Of a stretch of 64,000 nucleotides of DNA, positions 1 to 10,294 are shown in pieces. The first letter of the stretch is position 1, and each line of letters opens with the position of its first letter. The stretch covers positions 1-64,000 of the forward strand of contig JAQBOZ010000017.1 of NCBI GenBank assembly GCA_028287785.1, in the 5' to 3' direction. The notes below the pieces were generated by a model. That model did not search any database. It saw only the letters and a program-made list of their open reading frames with translations, and had not been told where the DNA came from. Position numbers and translations under genes: made by a program. The DNA is from Chlorobiota bacterium (GTDB taxonomy: Bacteria > Bacteroidota > Ignavibacteria > OLB7).

Positions 1-3000
1 CGCTCTGACGGAGAGCCACGCCACCGGCGACCACTTCGCCGCTCACGCCGCTGACCGCGTTGAGGTCCACATTTCCGCCGATCGTCACATCCTCATGACC
101 CCCCCTGGTCCCCTGCGTCGGGTTGTCGCCACCGAATCGTGCACTTGTTCCCGTTCCGCTCAGCGCCACCACCTTCAGGCCTGATGTAGCATCGCTCCCA
201 ATCGTCAACGTCGAGGTTGCGGTACCGGCAACGATGGGACTATAGGTCACTTCGAGATATTCCGTCTGTCCGGCATTCAACACCAGACGAGGCAGAGTTC
301 CCAGCGTGAAGTCGCTCGCGGTGGCACCGCTGATGATCGGCTTGGTCAACGTCACCGGAAGCGTCCCGATGTTCGTGATCGTCACCGTCTGACGGTTGAA
401 CTTTCCTGCTTTCGTGTCGAAGTTCAACGTCGTCGTGCTCACCGCGAGATCGCGCGTTCCGCTGACGCCGGTCACGATCGCGTCCACCGTGTCACCACTC
501 GACAGCACAAGACGAACCTTCACCGTCCGTGGGCCAGGCGTTCCGCTTCCCGGAGCAAAGACGATTCCGAGATCCAGCCGCTCGCCGGGGAAGAGATCCT
601 TCGGCAGCGTCGGCCATGCGTTCAATCCATCCATCTTGAAGTCCGCCGTGTCAGCCCCGTCGATCAACACCTGCGTGATCCTGATCGGGTTGCTGGCAGT
701 GTTCTCCAGATAAACCACGCCACGCTTCTGGTCAGCGGTTCCGCCACCAATCAGCGCCGAGCCGAGATCCAGGTTGCTGGCGGTAAGGCTCATCGGGCTG
801 GTGCCGAAGAGATCCAGATAGTAGACGCCACGCAGCGTATGACCCGGCAGAATCACCGTCGAGTCGTTGGTACGCAGCACCAGTGCCGCGCGACGAGCGC
901 CGCCTGTCAGCGGAGCAAAGCTGATCTCGATGGAGTTGTTGGACCCGCCGGCGGGGATGATCAGGTCATTGGTGACCGGATCGATACCGGCGGTCGGCAT
1001 CTTCGAGATGATGAATTCCTTCGCATCGCCGGAGATGACCTGGAGCGAGGAGAGCGAGATCCGCAGATCGCACTGACCAGGATTCGTAATCGTCACGGCC
1101 TTCTTGCTGACCTCGCCAACCTTCGTCGATGGGAAGGTGATGGTATTCGGCAGCCCGCCCTTCGCGTTGTCGGAAAGCTGTGCGCCCTGACCACGTGCGT
1201 AGACAGCGAAGTTGATAATCCCCTCGGTCATCACACCATTCGTGTCACGACCCAGGAAGTTCTGGCCGTTCGTCCGGATGTACAACTGCGCGAATCGCTT
1301 CGACGGCTGCTGGCCGATGAAGTTCAGATAGATCGTCCGCGTCTGTCCCTGACCAACCACGATCGGGTAGACCGGCACTGTCCCCGATTGCTGATCCGAG
1401 ATGAAGTAATCAGCAATCGGAACAAGGCGACCCTGAGCATCGCGACGATTCAGATACTTCGGCGTTCCCTGACCGTACGTCGTGTCGGTTGCGTATGCCT
1501 CGACTCCCGTGATCGTGAACGGACCGTAGCCCACGTTCGTGAACGTCACCGGATACGATGTCGGGGTCCCGCCGACGCAACTGTACTGATTGTTGAACAG
1601 AATCGTGTTCGAGTCCAGCAAAACGCTGTTGATCATCAGCGTACCGCCCGGAGCGGCCGAAATGCCGTTGAGCGGGAACGTCCGCGTCTGACCGGCCGCC
1701 GTCACCTGCAACGTTGCCGGAACGCGACCGAATGTCACCGGCGAAAACCGGATCGTCGGCGTCGTGCTGGCGCCCACGGCCAGACTGCTGGCCGGGAGGA
1801 TTGGGAAGGTGTACTGCGCCGCGCCGGGGCCGGTGATACTGTAGCTGATCGCGGCCACGCCGCTGCTCACATTCGTCAGCGTGAACGGCTGGAAGTCCTG
1901 GAACGTAAAGCGATTGACGGCGGTCTGGTTGAAGAGCGTATCGCCGCTGTTCATCGCCACCGACTGCGCGCCCTGGGCGATGTTGCCCGTGTAGTTGACA
2001 AACGGCGCCTGCGCGTTCAGCGTCACCGTCCGGCTGAAGCCGGCCGCATCGCTGATCAGCAGCGTCGCCGTCCGCACGCCCGTTCCCGTTGGACGGAACG
2101 TGATCGTGGGATTATCGACCTGCCCGTTGGAAAGCGAGCCGTTGATGACCTGCGTTCCGGGGGTGTTGTTGAAATAGTATTCGCTGGCTGCCGGGCCGCT
2201 GATCGACAGCGTGTAATTCCGGATGCACGATGGGTCGGTCATCTTGATCGACAGTGGCGAGTAGATCGTCTGATTTCCGACCTGGGTGGAGAAGTTCGTG
2301 AAGAACAGATCGCCGTTGTTGACCTGGGTGGCCGGTGCGCCGTTGCCCGCGCCGGTACGACCGGTAAGCTGCAGCGAGCAGGGGGTGAACGTGTAGAGAT
2401 CGCCACTGTTGATACGAGTGGCAAGGATATTCACGTTGTTATCGACCGAGACGGTGCTGGCAACCGGGGAACCGCTGGCGAGCGAGACGCTCACGAAGCG
2501 GGAGGGGGAGGCCGCGAGGCCGATCGTTGCCGACATGTTGCCGACACCGCGACCAAGATTGCAGTCGGAAGTGGTCCGCATCTCCGAGTAGAAATACTCG
2601 ATCCTGTTCGATGTTTCGTAGAGGCGGGTCTGGAACGTGCTGTAGTTGCCCGAACGCGAATACAGCTCAAACTTGGTCCACGTAACCGAAAGCACTCTGT
2701 TCGGCGCGGTCCCTGTAAGGTTATAGGAGAGGTACGGCCGTGAAGTACAGTTGCGGCTCTGCGCGCCGCCGGTGATGTAGAGATCGTCCCAATAACATGC
2801 GAGCAGCGGGTAGTAAAGCGACGAATAGTAATTCGCCAGCTGATTATATCCCGTGCTCAGCGGGTAGTTTGTTCCCAGCCCCATAAGCCCGCTGGTGTTG
2901 GCCCAGCAGGTGGTGTAGGTAACGCCATCGAACACAAATGGGAACCCGATGCCGAAGCTGAAGACATTCTGATATCCGCGGATGCCCGCGTATGAAGAAA

Positions 3001-3142
3001 TCAGCCGTATCTCACCAGCATTGGATGCAATCGATCCCGATCCAACCGTAAACGCATACTGGAGCGCCTGACCGTACGAACACTGCACGGATACCGCAAG
3101 CAGCAGAAAGGTTGAGAGTAGGAGGAGTGATAATCGCCTCAT
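1..3142 (-). CDS. Large secreted choice-of-anchor-D-like repeat protein, C-terminus beyond the window
   Basis: Minus strand is open from ATG at 3142 (MRRLSLLLLSTFLLLAVSVQCSYGQALQYAFTVGSG, signal peptide) to the window edge. Missing from the ORF track because it has no stop in the window. Internal sequence is paralogous to the next two genes. Confidence 0.85.
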   Translation of the reverse strand, partial: MRRLSLLLLSTFLLLAVSVQCSYGQALQYAFTVGSGSIASNAGEIRLISSYAGIRGYQNVFSFGIGFPFVFDGVTYTTCWANTSGLMGLGTNYPLSTGYNQLANYYSSLYYPLLACYWDDLYITGGAQSRNCTSRPYLSYNLTGTAPNRVLSVTWTKFELYSRSGNYSTFQTRLYETSNRIEYFYSEMRTTSDCNLGRGVGNMSATIGLAASPSRFVSVSLASGSPVASTVSVDNNVNILATRINSGDLYTFTPCSLQLTGRTGAGNGAPATQVNNGDLFFTNFSTQVGNQTIYSPLSIKMTDPSCIRNYTLSISGPAASEYYFNNTPGTQVINGSLSNGQVDNPTITFRPTGTGVRTATLLISDAAGFSRTVTLNAQAPFVNYTGNIAQGAQSVAMNSGDTLFNQTAVNRFTFQDFQPFTLTNVSSGVAAISYSITGPGAAQYTFPILPASSLAVGASTTPTIRFSPVTFGRVPATLQVTAAGQTRTFPLNGISAAPGGTLMINSVLLDSNTILFNNQYSCVGGTPTSYPVTFTNVGYGPFTITGVEAYATDTTYGQGTPKYLNRRDAQGRLVPIADYFISDQQSGTVPVYPIVVGQGQTRTIYLNFIGQQPSKRFAQLYIRTNGQNFLGRDTNGVMTEGIINFAVYARGQGAQLSDNAKGGLPNTITFPSTKVGEVSKKAVTITNPGQCDLRISLSSLQVISGDAKEFIISKMPTAGIDPVTNDLIIPAGGSNNSIEISFAPLTGGARRAALVLRTNDSTVILPGHTLRGVYYLDLFGTSPMSLTASNLDLGSALIGGGTADQKRGVVYLENTASNPIRITQVLIDGADTADFKMDGLNAWPTLPKDLFPGERLDLGIVFAPGSGTPGPRTVKVRLVLSSGDTVDAIVTGVSGTRDLAVSTTTLNFDTKAGKFNRQTVTITNIGTLPVTLTKPIISGATASDFTLGTLPRLVLNAGQTEYLEVTYSPIVAGTATSTLTIGSDATSGLKVVALSGTGTSARFGGDNPTQGTRGGHEDVTIGGNVDLNAVSGVSGEVVAGGVALRQS

Positions 3143-3390
3143 AAGTCGACTCCTGGTTAATCTTGGAGATGTGTAAAGAAAACTTGGAAGGAAGGCTTAT
3201 TTGAGGTTGGTAGTTGTTAGCTGCCAACGCGGCCAGGGGAATAGCGATAAATGTAAGGAATTATTGATTTTCTTAATACAAATTTATCACGCAATCGACT
3301 AATTTCACCGGCATGGGGAGGGTATCCCCCACATGCCGGTAGACAGCTTCAACAGCGGACAATCGCCATTCATTCATGCTGCCTGCGCGA

Positions 3391-6300
3391 TTACCTGACG
3401 ACGATGACCGGCCTGTCCAGCACCATTCCGCCGGATTGGAGGCGGCACTGGTAGACTCCGGCGGGGAATCGGCTCAGATCGAACCGTACCCGCCACGTGC
3501 CCGCCTCCCGCGTTCCCGTTTCCAGAAGCCGGACCATTTCGCCGCGCGCATCGAACAACGCCACCCACACCTCGGAACGCCTGGCAAGCCGATAGATGAA
3601 TTCCGCCACCCCGCGCGCCGGATTCGGCGTGATATCCCCCAGAACAACATCAATAGACCGATCTTCCGTTCTGTCATCACCCGCCTCGGCCGCCGTGCCG
3701 TTCAGCGATACCAGCACCGGAGAGTTTGTTCCATCGCTCTGAATGATCAACGTGCCGCTGGTGGTTCCGACAAATGTGGGGGCATATCGAACCTCGAGAG
3801 CAACCGAATCCTGCGGATCGAGAATCTGTTTCGCCAGAGAGCCCATCGTGAATTTTCCGTCGCGTGACGAAATGATCGGCGTTCCAAGCGTCAACGGCAT
3901 CGTGCCGGTGTTCCTGATCATCACGCTCTGCGGCGGGGAAATGCTCCCCGGCGCGGCCACGAACTGAAGCGATGCCGGGCTTACCGCGATATGGCGAACC
4001 CCCGCAATGCCGTCGAGAGCGGAGGTGATGGTATCGCCGGTCGAGAGCCCCAGCGTCAGAAATGCATGACGGGGACCGGCGGACCGGCCGCCGAGCGGCG
4101 CGAATATCACCTTCAGATCGATCGGTGTTCCGCTCCCCACCACCACCGGCAGGGTGGGCCACGGGACCGCCGGATCAGAAAGGAAATCGGCGGCATCGGC
4201 CCCGCTGATCGTCGCCGATGTGATCGTCGCCGATCCCCCGGAGACTGTCTCGACATGCACGGTTCCATGCCCGTATCCGGCCGGATCGACATCGATCGGG
4301 ATGGTCTTCAGATCAAGATCGTTCACGATCAACGCCGATGGGCTTGAACCGCTCAGATCCAGAATGAATGTCCCCTTTGGCGTGCCCTGAAGCGATGAAT
4401 CGTTGGTGTGCAGCGTAATCGTCCCACGCCTGGCCCCCATCTTCCTCGGGAGAAACCGGACGATGATGGAGGAATCGACAGTGCCGGGAGGAATCAACAG
4501 GCTGTTCGTCGCGGAATCGATCCTTGTCCTGGGGGGCAATCCCACGATACGCCACTCCAGCGGATCATCGGAGAGGGTGGCGAGACCTGTCAGCGAAACC
4601 CGCAGCGTGCAGAGGCTGGGATTCGAGAGGTAGATCGGAAAACGGAGGGAGTCACCGATCGCGGTCGATGGAAACACAACGGTTTTCGGAAGTCCGCTCA
4701 GCGATTTGTCGGAGAGCTTTGCGCCGGCGCCATGCCCCAGCACGGCAAACCCGAGAAGCCCCTCCACCGCGATCCCGTTGGTATCGGCCGTGCTGAAGTT
4801 CGCGGCGGTGGTGCGGAGGAACGCGGCCCCGTAGCGCTTCTCGGAACGCCGGCCGATAAAGGTGAGATAGAGCGTCTTCGATTCCCCCTGCGCGATCGTC
4901 AGAGGATATTTCGGAAGCTGGATTCCCCCGGCCGCCGGCGCATCGGTAAGGATATAGTCTGCAAGCGGAACAGCCTTCCCCTGTGCATCCCTTCGGAGCG
5001 GATAGCGCGTGCTTCCCCCCGGCAGCACGCTGTCGGTGGCGTACACCTCGAACCCGTTGATGGTGAACGACCCGGTGCCGATGTTCGAGATCGTCAGCGG
5101 GAGGGATGGGAGCGCCTCGCCCAGGCATCCCTCCTGATCCCTGAACAGCGCCGTCGTGGAATCGATGGTCGTATTGCCGGATTTGAACATCCCGGCTTTG
5201 GCATTGGAGCCGGCATACAGCAGGAACGTTCTGGACTCCCCGTTTCCCGCGTCCACCACCAGCGTCGCCGGCTGCACGCCGATCCCGGTCGGGATAAACG
5301 TAATCGTCGGGGTTGCGGACTGGTTGTTCGCCAGCGTCGTTCCGGCCTCGATGGAATATTGCCCATTGCCGCCGGTGATGGTATAGGTTATCGGCAGGTT
5401 GCCGCCGCTGGCGTTTGTCAATGTGAATGGCGTGAAGCTCCCCGTTGCGTGAAGCGCGATGTTCATCGCGCCAAGGAGCGTATCCCCGGAGGCCATCAGC
5501 AGCGTCCCCCCTTTCGCGGGATTGCCCGTATAGCTTAGCCGCCCTCCCTGCGCCACAAGATTGTAGCTGGCGATGGGGCCATCCTGATCCGAGAGCGCCA
5601 GCACCGCGCGGCGTGGTCCGGCGGCGGCTGGATGAAACGTGATCGCGATCGTGTCGATCCGCCCGGCCGTCGGCGAAGCGCTCAGCGATGCTGTTCCAGG
5701 GCTCCCGAAGTAATACTCGGAGGCGTTCGCGCCGGTGATCTGAAGAGTGTAGGCGCGCCCGCAGGCCGGATCGCTGGTTCGTAGGTCAAACGGCCTGTAG
5801 GTCACCGTCGAGCCGACCGGCGTCGCGAACCCGTAGAGGAGAAGATCGCCATCGGCCATCGCATCGGTCCCGCCGTTCCCCGCCCCGGTACGCCCGGTTG
5901 GAACAAGCATGCAGGGGGAGAAGGTGTAGAGCGTTCCGGTCGGGATGGCAACGGAGTTGAGGTTGAACCCGTTGTTGGCGGCGGATGTGCTCATGGTGGC
6001 GCTTCCGGCGGCGCCCGGCGTCACGCTCATGAAATCGCCACTGTTCCTGGCAATGCCGATCGATGCCGATGTATTGAAGCAGCCGGTGCCGCTTCCACAG
6101 ACATCGCATGCGCTCATGCGGCCGTAATAGAGTTCGATCTTCCCCGATCCCTCGTACAGCCGCGCCTGAAACGCCCCATAGGAATTCGGCTTGCTGCTGC
6201 TGTTCCAGTAGACATCGACATCCTTCCATTCCACGGTCAGCAGCCGGTTTGGAGCCGTCCCGGAGAGGAGATAGCTGATTTTGGGATGAGCACACGCGCC

Positions 6301-6681
6301 GTTCTGCCCCGCCCCCATGCCGAGATCGTCCCAGAAGGGGGCAATGACCGGATACGTCGGCGACCCGCCGAGAAGATTATCGGAGGAAGAGGTGACGGGA
6401 GTGGCGCCAAGGGAGAGAAGGCCGTTGCTGCTGATGGTGAACTGCGTGTAGCCGGCTCCGCCAAATCTGAACGTGAACCCGATATTCAGCAGACTGCTTG
6501 CCCGATCCTTATTGGTGTTGCGGCTCCCCTGCGTTCCCGTCAGAAATGTGGTCGCACTGGTCATATCCGTCGCAACGCCGGTCCCGACCGAGAAGTTGTA
6601 GCTGGCAAGCTGCGCCATGGCCGACGGAGCGGCAGCGATGACGATGAAAAGGAGGAGGCTGACAAAGCGTTGCATTGGCAT
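3391..6681 (-). CDS. Secreted choice-of-anchor-D domain protein with T9SS-type C-terminal sorting domain
   Basis: Open frame 3391..6807; likely start at internal MPMQRFVSLLLFIVIAAAPSAMAQ (signal peptide). C-terminus GDITPNPARGVAEFIYRLARRSEVWVALFDARGEMV...GVYQCRLQSGGMVLDRPVIVVR is type-A-sorting-like. Confidence 0.88.
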   Translation of the reverse strand: MPMQRFVSLLLFIVIAAAPSAMAQLASYNFSVGTGVATDMTSATTFLTGTQGSRNTNKDRASSLLNIGFTFRFGGAGYTQFTISSNGLLSLGATPVTSSSDNLLGGSPTYPVIAPFWDDLGMGAGQNGACAHPKISYLLSGTAPNRLLTVEWKDVDVYWNSSSKPNSYGAFQARLYEGSGKIELYYGRMSACDVCGSGTGCFNTSASIGIARNSGDFMSVTPGAAGSATMSTSAANNGFNLNSVAIPTGTLYTFSPCMLVPTGRTGAGNGGTDAMADGDLLLYGFATPVGSTVTYRPFDLRTSDPACGRAYTLQITGANASEYYFGSPGTASLSASPTAGRIDTIAITFHPAAAGPRRAVLALSDQDGPIASYNLVAQGGRLSYTGNPAKGGTLLMASGDTLLGAMNIALHATGSFTPFTLTNASGGNLPITYTITGGNGQYSIEAGTTLANNQSATPTITFIPTGIGVQPATLVVDAGNGESRTFLLYAGSNAKAGMFKSGNTTIDSTTALFRDQEGCLGEALPSLPLTISNIGTGSFTINGFEVYATDSVLPGGSTRYPLRRDAQGKAVPLADYILTDAPAAGGIQLPKYPLTIAQGESKTLYLTFIGRRSEKRYGAAFLRTTAANFSTADTNGIAVEGLLGFAVLGHGAGAKLSDKSLSGLPKTVVFPSTAIGDSLRFPIYLSNPSLCTLRVSLTGLATLSDDPLEWRIVGLPPRTRIDSATNSLLIPPGTVDSSIIVRFLPRKMGARRGTITLHTNDSSLQGTPKGTFILDLSGSSPSALIVNDLDLKTIPIDVDPAGYGHGTVHVETVSGGSATITSATISGADAADFLSDPAVPWPTLPVVVGSGTPIDLKVIFAPLGGRSAGPRHAFLTLGLSTGDTITSALDGIAGVRHIAVSPASLQFVAAPGSISPPQSVMIRNTGTMPLTLGTPIISSRDGKFTMGSLAKQILDPQDSVALEVRYAPTFVGTTSGTLIIQSDGTNSPVLVSLNGTAAEAGDDRTEDRSIDVVLGDITPNPARGVAEFIYRLARRSEVWVALFDARGEMVRLLETGTREAGTWRVRFDLSRFPAGVYQCRLQSGGMVLDRPVIVVR

Positions 6682-6902
6682 GGAAACGTTATGATCGATG
6701 ATATGATGGCGCACGAGGACAGGATTGTCCATCTGGGATGCGACCATCGGGGGGATTGCTGCGACACCGTACAGGATTTGAATGTACAGAATAATTTCAA
6801 CCTCCATGATCCCCTCCTGATCCCCTTACGGCAAAAAAAGAAGGGGCCGCCGCTCCATGCGATCAGCCCCTTCCCGATACTCTGCAAACCTCTGTTTCCC
6901 GA

Positions 6903-9900
6903 CTATCTGACCACGCTCAGCGAACGGTTCAGCACTCTCCCGCCGGCGGTCAGGCGGCAGTGATAGACGCCGCTTGAAAGCATCCCCAGATCAACCATCA
7001 CGCGATGCTCCCCGGCATCGCGCAGGCCGGCGTCCAGCACCCGCACCAGCCGCCCGTCGCCGTCGTATAATTCCAGCGCGACCGAACGTCGATCCGCCAG
7101 CCTGTAGGCAATCGCCACACGATCCCGCGCCGGGTTCGGCGTGCTCTGTTCCAGTGCAACGCCGGCGGCATCCGGGGTTTCAGCATCAGCGGACTCCGAC
7201 AGATCCTGCGCCCTGATATCTCCAGCCCCTCCTCGGGTCGCCGACACCGGCTCATCATCCCGATGTGTATTCGCCGCCGCCGTGCCATCCAGCAGCACGA
7301 TTCCGGGGCCGGATGTGGCATCGCTGCCGATTGTTATCGTGGCCGAGCCTGTCCCGACGGCAACCGGATGGTATGTCACCTCCAGAAATTCCGTCTGTCC
7401 CGGCTGAAGAACCATGCGCGGCAACGAGCCGAACGAGAAATCCGCCGCGCCCGCACCGCCGCTGATCACCGGATACACGAGCGTCAGGGGCATCGTCCCC
7501 ACGTTCGTAATCGGCAGGGTCTGCCTGCTCCGTCCGCTTCCGCCGAGACGGGCATCGAACTTCAGCGATGTGGCGCCCACCGTGATATCGCGCGTGCCGG
7601 CCATGCCGGTCAGCCATGCGGTGATGGTATCGCCGCTCACCAGCACCACCTTCACCATCGCGGAGCGGGGGCCGGGAGTTCCCCCGGCGATCGGGGCGAA
7701 GACGATCCCCAGATCGAGATCCTCCCCAGGCGTCAGCAGCCGTGGAAGCGCCGTCCAGCGACGGGCGGCATCCTCGTGGAATTCGCTGGTGTCGGCGCCG
7801 ACGATGGAGATGGAGATGATCGACGTGGCCGCCGGCGAGCTGTTGGTGACGTGGAGGAGATCATGACGCTGATCGCCGCCGATCAGCGCGATCCCGAAAT
7901 CGATGTTCGTCAGCGAAAGCGTGCTCCTGCCGGTGCCGAAGAGATCCAGATAGTGGATGCCCCGCCCCGCATATCCGTTGGATGGCAGGGTGGAGTCGTT
8001 GCTCCGAAGCGCGATGGTTGCGCGGTGCGAGCCCGGCTGGCGCGGCATGAAACGGACAAGAAGGGAGTCGCGCCCCCCCGGCGGGATCACCCACTCGTTC
8101 GCCGCCATGTCCACGCGGGCGCCGGTTGGGAGGCTCACGATCCGGAACTGGTCGATATCACCCGAGAAGATCCTGAGGTCTGCCATGGCGATACGAAGCT
8201 CGCATATGGCCGGATTTGCTATCGAGAGAACCGCGTCGGTCGAATCACCGACGGTTGCCTCGCGAAAGACGATCGGCAGCGGAAGCCGACCGCTTGCATC
8301 ACCGGCGAGGCGGCTTCCCGTTCCGCGCGCGAAAAGATCGAACACCAGCAGGCCGTACGTCGGCGCCACCGCGCCCGTGTCGAGATCCGAAAAGTTCTGG
8401 GCATTGGTCCTGAGATAGGCGCGGGCAAAGCGCTTGGTGGGACGGGTCGCCGTGAATGTCGCGTAGATGGTCGTTGTGGCTCCGGGAGCGACGATCACCG
8501 GGTTGGTCGGGGAGATGGGGAGGCCGCCCACCTGGGTCGACAGCGAGTAATCTCCCATCGGAATCAGCTTCCCGGCATTGTCCCGGCGCAGCGCATAGCG
8601 GGGCGCGCCCTGGGCGTAGACGGAATCGGTCTCGTAAAAATCCGCCCCCGTAATCGCCAGATCGCGCGTGGAGGGATTGCCTGCCGTGATCGGCGTGGCC
8701 GGCATGCCGCCACCGACGCAACTGGACTGATTGGCGAAGAACACGGTTCCGCTGTTGATGATCTCATCGCCCCGCTTGAGTGTCCCCTGTGCGCCAAGCT
8801 GGTAATCGAGCGGCGCGGAGAGGTGATAGATGACGATGTCCGATGGAATGCCGGTATAGGCCAGCTTGCCATCGGCGTTCGGCGAGATGATGCCGAAATC
8901 GTTGTCGTTGGCGATCGCAATGGTGGTCGGGTTGAGAATCGTCATCCCCTCCGCTTTCTCCAGGCTTACCGGATAGGGGATGTTGCCGGGGCCGGGGTTG
9001 GTCAGATCGATCACCAGCGTCTTGCCGACCGGCGTAAGACCGGCCACCGTGGTGATCTCCGAACGGCTCAGCTCCTCCAATGCCTTGAACGTCTTTGCCC
9101 CCGTCTGAAACACCTCAGTGGTGATGGGCGTCGCGCCCACAAGGGTCACCTTGTAGATCTTCTTGGCGTTCTGCGTTCCGCGGATGCCATGCTCGATAAC
9201 AAGCAGCTCGTTGTTGTTCAGCGCCACCATGTCGCCGACCTTGATATTCCTCCGGCGGAGATCGTTGCCGCCGACGGGATAGCCCGCGTCGATCATGTAG
9301 GCGAACATCCGGCTGATCCCGGTCCCTGGATCATATTCCAGCAGGCGGATCATCTCGGTCTGGTTGGAGGCATCGCCGTTGGCCTTCGTGGTATTGGCGA
9401 AGGAGTTGGCCATCCCGATCTCCAGCGCGGCGTAGATCTTCCCGTTCGGCGTCATCGCAATCGATTCAAACCCCTTGTTGACCACACGCTTCCTGAGGAT
9501 GTCGGGAATGCCGCCGCTTGGCTGCGGACGGAAACGGGCGATCACCTGGCCGGTGGCTGATACGTGGGAGATGCTCGGGCCGTACTCGTCGGAAACCCAG
9601 AATGTGCCGTCGGGAGCGCGGAGCAGCCCCTCGCTGTCGTATCCCCAGTCGTCGTTGGGAAGGACGTTGAGATTGATATCGAGAGCCACCTCGCCGGTGT
9701 TGTAGGGCGGGAGATTGGGGAGGCCGGTTGTCGGCGTGCCATCGGGACGGCGGAGCCTGATCGAGTCGATGATGGCGAGCGTTCCGTTCGCGTTCAGACG
9801 GACCTTCAGGATCGTCGGCGAGAAATCCGGCACGGGAAACACCAGCGCGCTGCCGGAATCGATATTGCCTCCGCGATCCGTGATCGCCCAGAACTCATTG

Positions 9901-10094
9901 CCACCCGCGTAGAAAAGGCCCGAGAGCCCGCCGAGCTTGATGGTGGAAGATCCCTTGAGGTAGGGGGTCGATGCGTCCGGTAGCGTATAGATGCCGGGGG
10001 CGGGAGCCGGGGCCGCGTACTGCGCGCGGGCCGCCGCCGGGATCATCAGAAGAAGGCCGGCCAGGATGGCGGCATGGAGTAATCGGAGGGTCAT
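6903..10094 (-). CDS. Secreted esterase-like/phytase-like N-terminal domain fused to choice-of-anchor-D repeats and T9SS sorting domain
   Basis: Signal peptide MTLRLLHAAILAGLLLMIPAAARAQ. N-terminal LSGLFYAGGNEFWAITDRGGN...YDSEGLLRAPDGTFWVSDEYGPSISH resembles the phytase-like esterase family. C-terminal module parallels the two neighbouring paralogs. Confidence 0.82.
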   Translation of the reverse strand: MTLRLLHAAILAGLLLMIPAAARAQYAAPAPAPGIYTLPDASTPYLKGSSTIKLGGLSGLFYAGGNEFWAITDRGGNIDSGSALVFPVPDFSPTILKVRLNANGTLAIIDSIRLRRPDGTPTTGLPNLPPYNTGEVALDINLNVLPNDDWGYDSEGLLRAPDGTFWVSDEYGPSISHVSATGQVIARFRPQPSGGIPDILRKRVVNKGFESIAMTPNGKIYAALEIGMANSFANTTKANGDASNQTEMIRLLEYDPGTGISRMFAYMIDAGYPVGGNDLRRRNIKVGDMVALNNNELLVIEHGIRGTQNAKKIYKVTLVGATPITTEVFQTGAKTFKALEELSRSEITTVAGLTPVGKTLVIDLTNPGPGNIPYPVSLEKAEGMTILNPTTIAIANDNDFGIISPNADGKLAYTGIPSDIVIYHLSAPLDYQLGAQGTLKRGDEIINSGTVFFANQSSCVGGGMPATPITAGNPSTRDLAITGADFYETDSVYAQGAPRYALRRDNAGKLIPMGDYSLSTQVGGLPISPTNPVIVAPGATTTIYATFTATRPTKRFARAYLRTNAQNFSDLDTGAVAPTYGLLVFDLFARGTGSRLAGDASGRLPLPIVFREATVGDSTDAVLSIANPAICELRIAMADLRIFSGDIDQFRIVSLPTGARVDMAANEWVIPPGGRDSLLVRFMPRQPGSHRATIALRSNDSTLPSNGYAGRGIHYLDLFGTGRSTLSLTNIDFGIALIGGDQRHDLLHVTNSSPAATSIISISIVGADTSEFHEDAARRWTALPRLLTPGEDLDLGIVFAPIAGGTPGPRSAMVKVVLVSGDTITAWLTGMAGTRDITVGATSLKFDARLGGSGRSRQTLPITNVGTMPLTLVYPVISGGAGAADFSFGSLPRMVLQPGQTEFLEVTYHPVAVGTGSATITIGSDATSGPGIVLLDGTAAANTHRDDEPVSATRGGAGDIRAQDLSESADAETPDAAGVALEQSTPNPARDRVAIAYRLADRRSVALELYDGDGRLVRVLDAGLRDAGEHRVMVDLGMLSSGVYHCRLTAGGRVLNRSLSVVR

Positions 10095-10215
10095 GGGTAT
10101 GAGCGTAAGATATTGAGTGCTGTTCATTTCCCCGTGTGGGGAACACGCAAACCTAGCCCATGAACCTTGGCTGAATTTTACCGCAACGTTATGATTCGAT
10201 AACCTGGTCGGAATC

Positions 10216-10265
10216 TGCGCGGGGCATCGCCCCGCGCAGCAGGGATTACACCCCTCCGGGCTTGG
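10216..10265 (-). repeat. REP-like double hairpin element, copy A
   Basis: TGCGCGGGGCATCGCCCCGCGCA ... CCCCTCCGGGCTTG; same architecture as copies at 23.7, 61.9, 63.2 and 63.4 kb. Confidence 0.75.
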
Positions 10266-10294
10266 GAAGATGGTAGATGGGGTTGGTCAACAGC

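Noticed and set aside
839-2743. 634-aa + strand ORF
   Set aside because: Antisense shadow of the real minus-strand secreted gene; Arg/His-rich composition typical of reverse-frame translation in high-GC DNA.
7263-9560. 765-aa + strand ORF
   Set aside because: Antisense to the phytase-like T9SS gene; no recognisable motifs.
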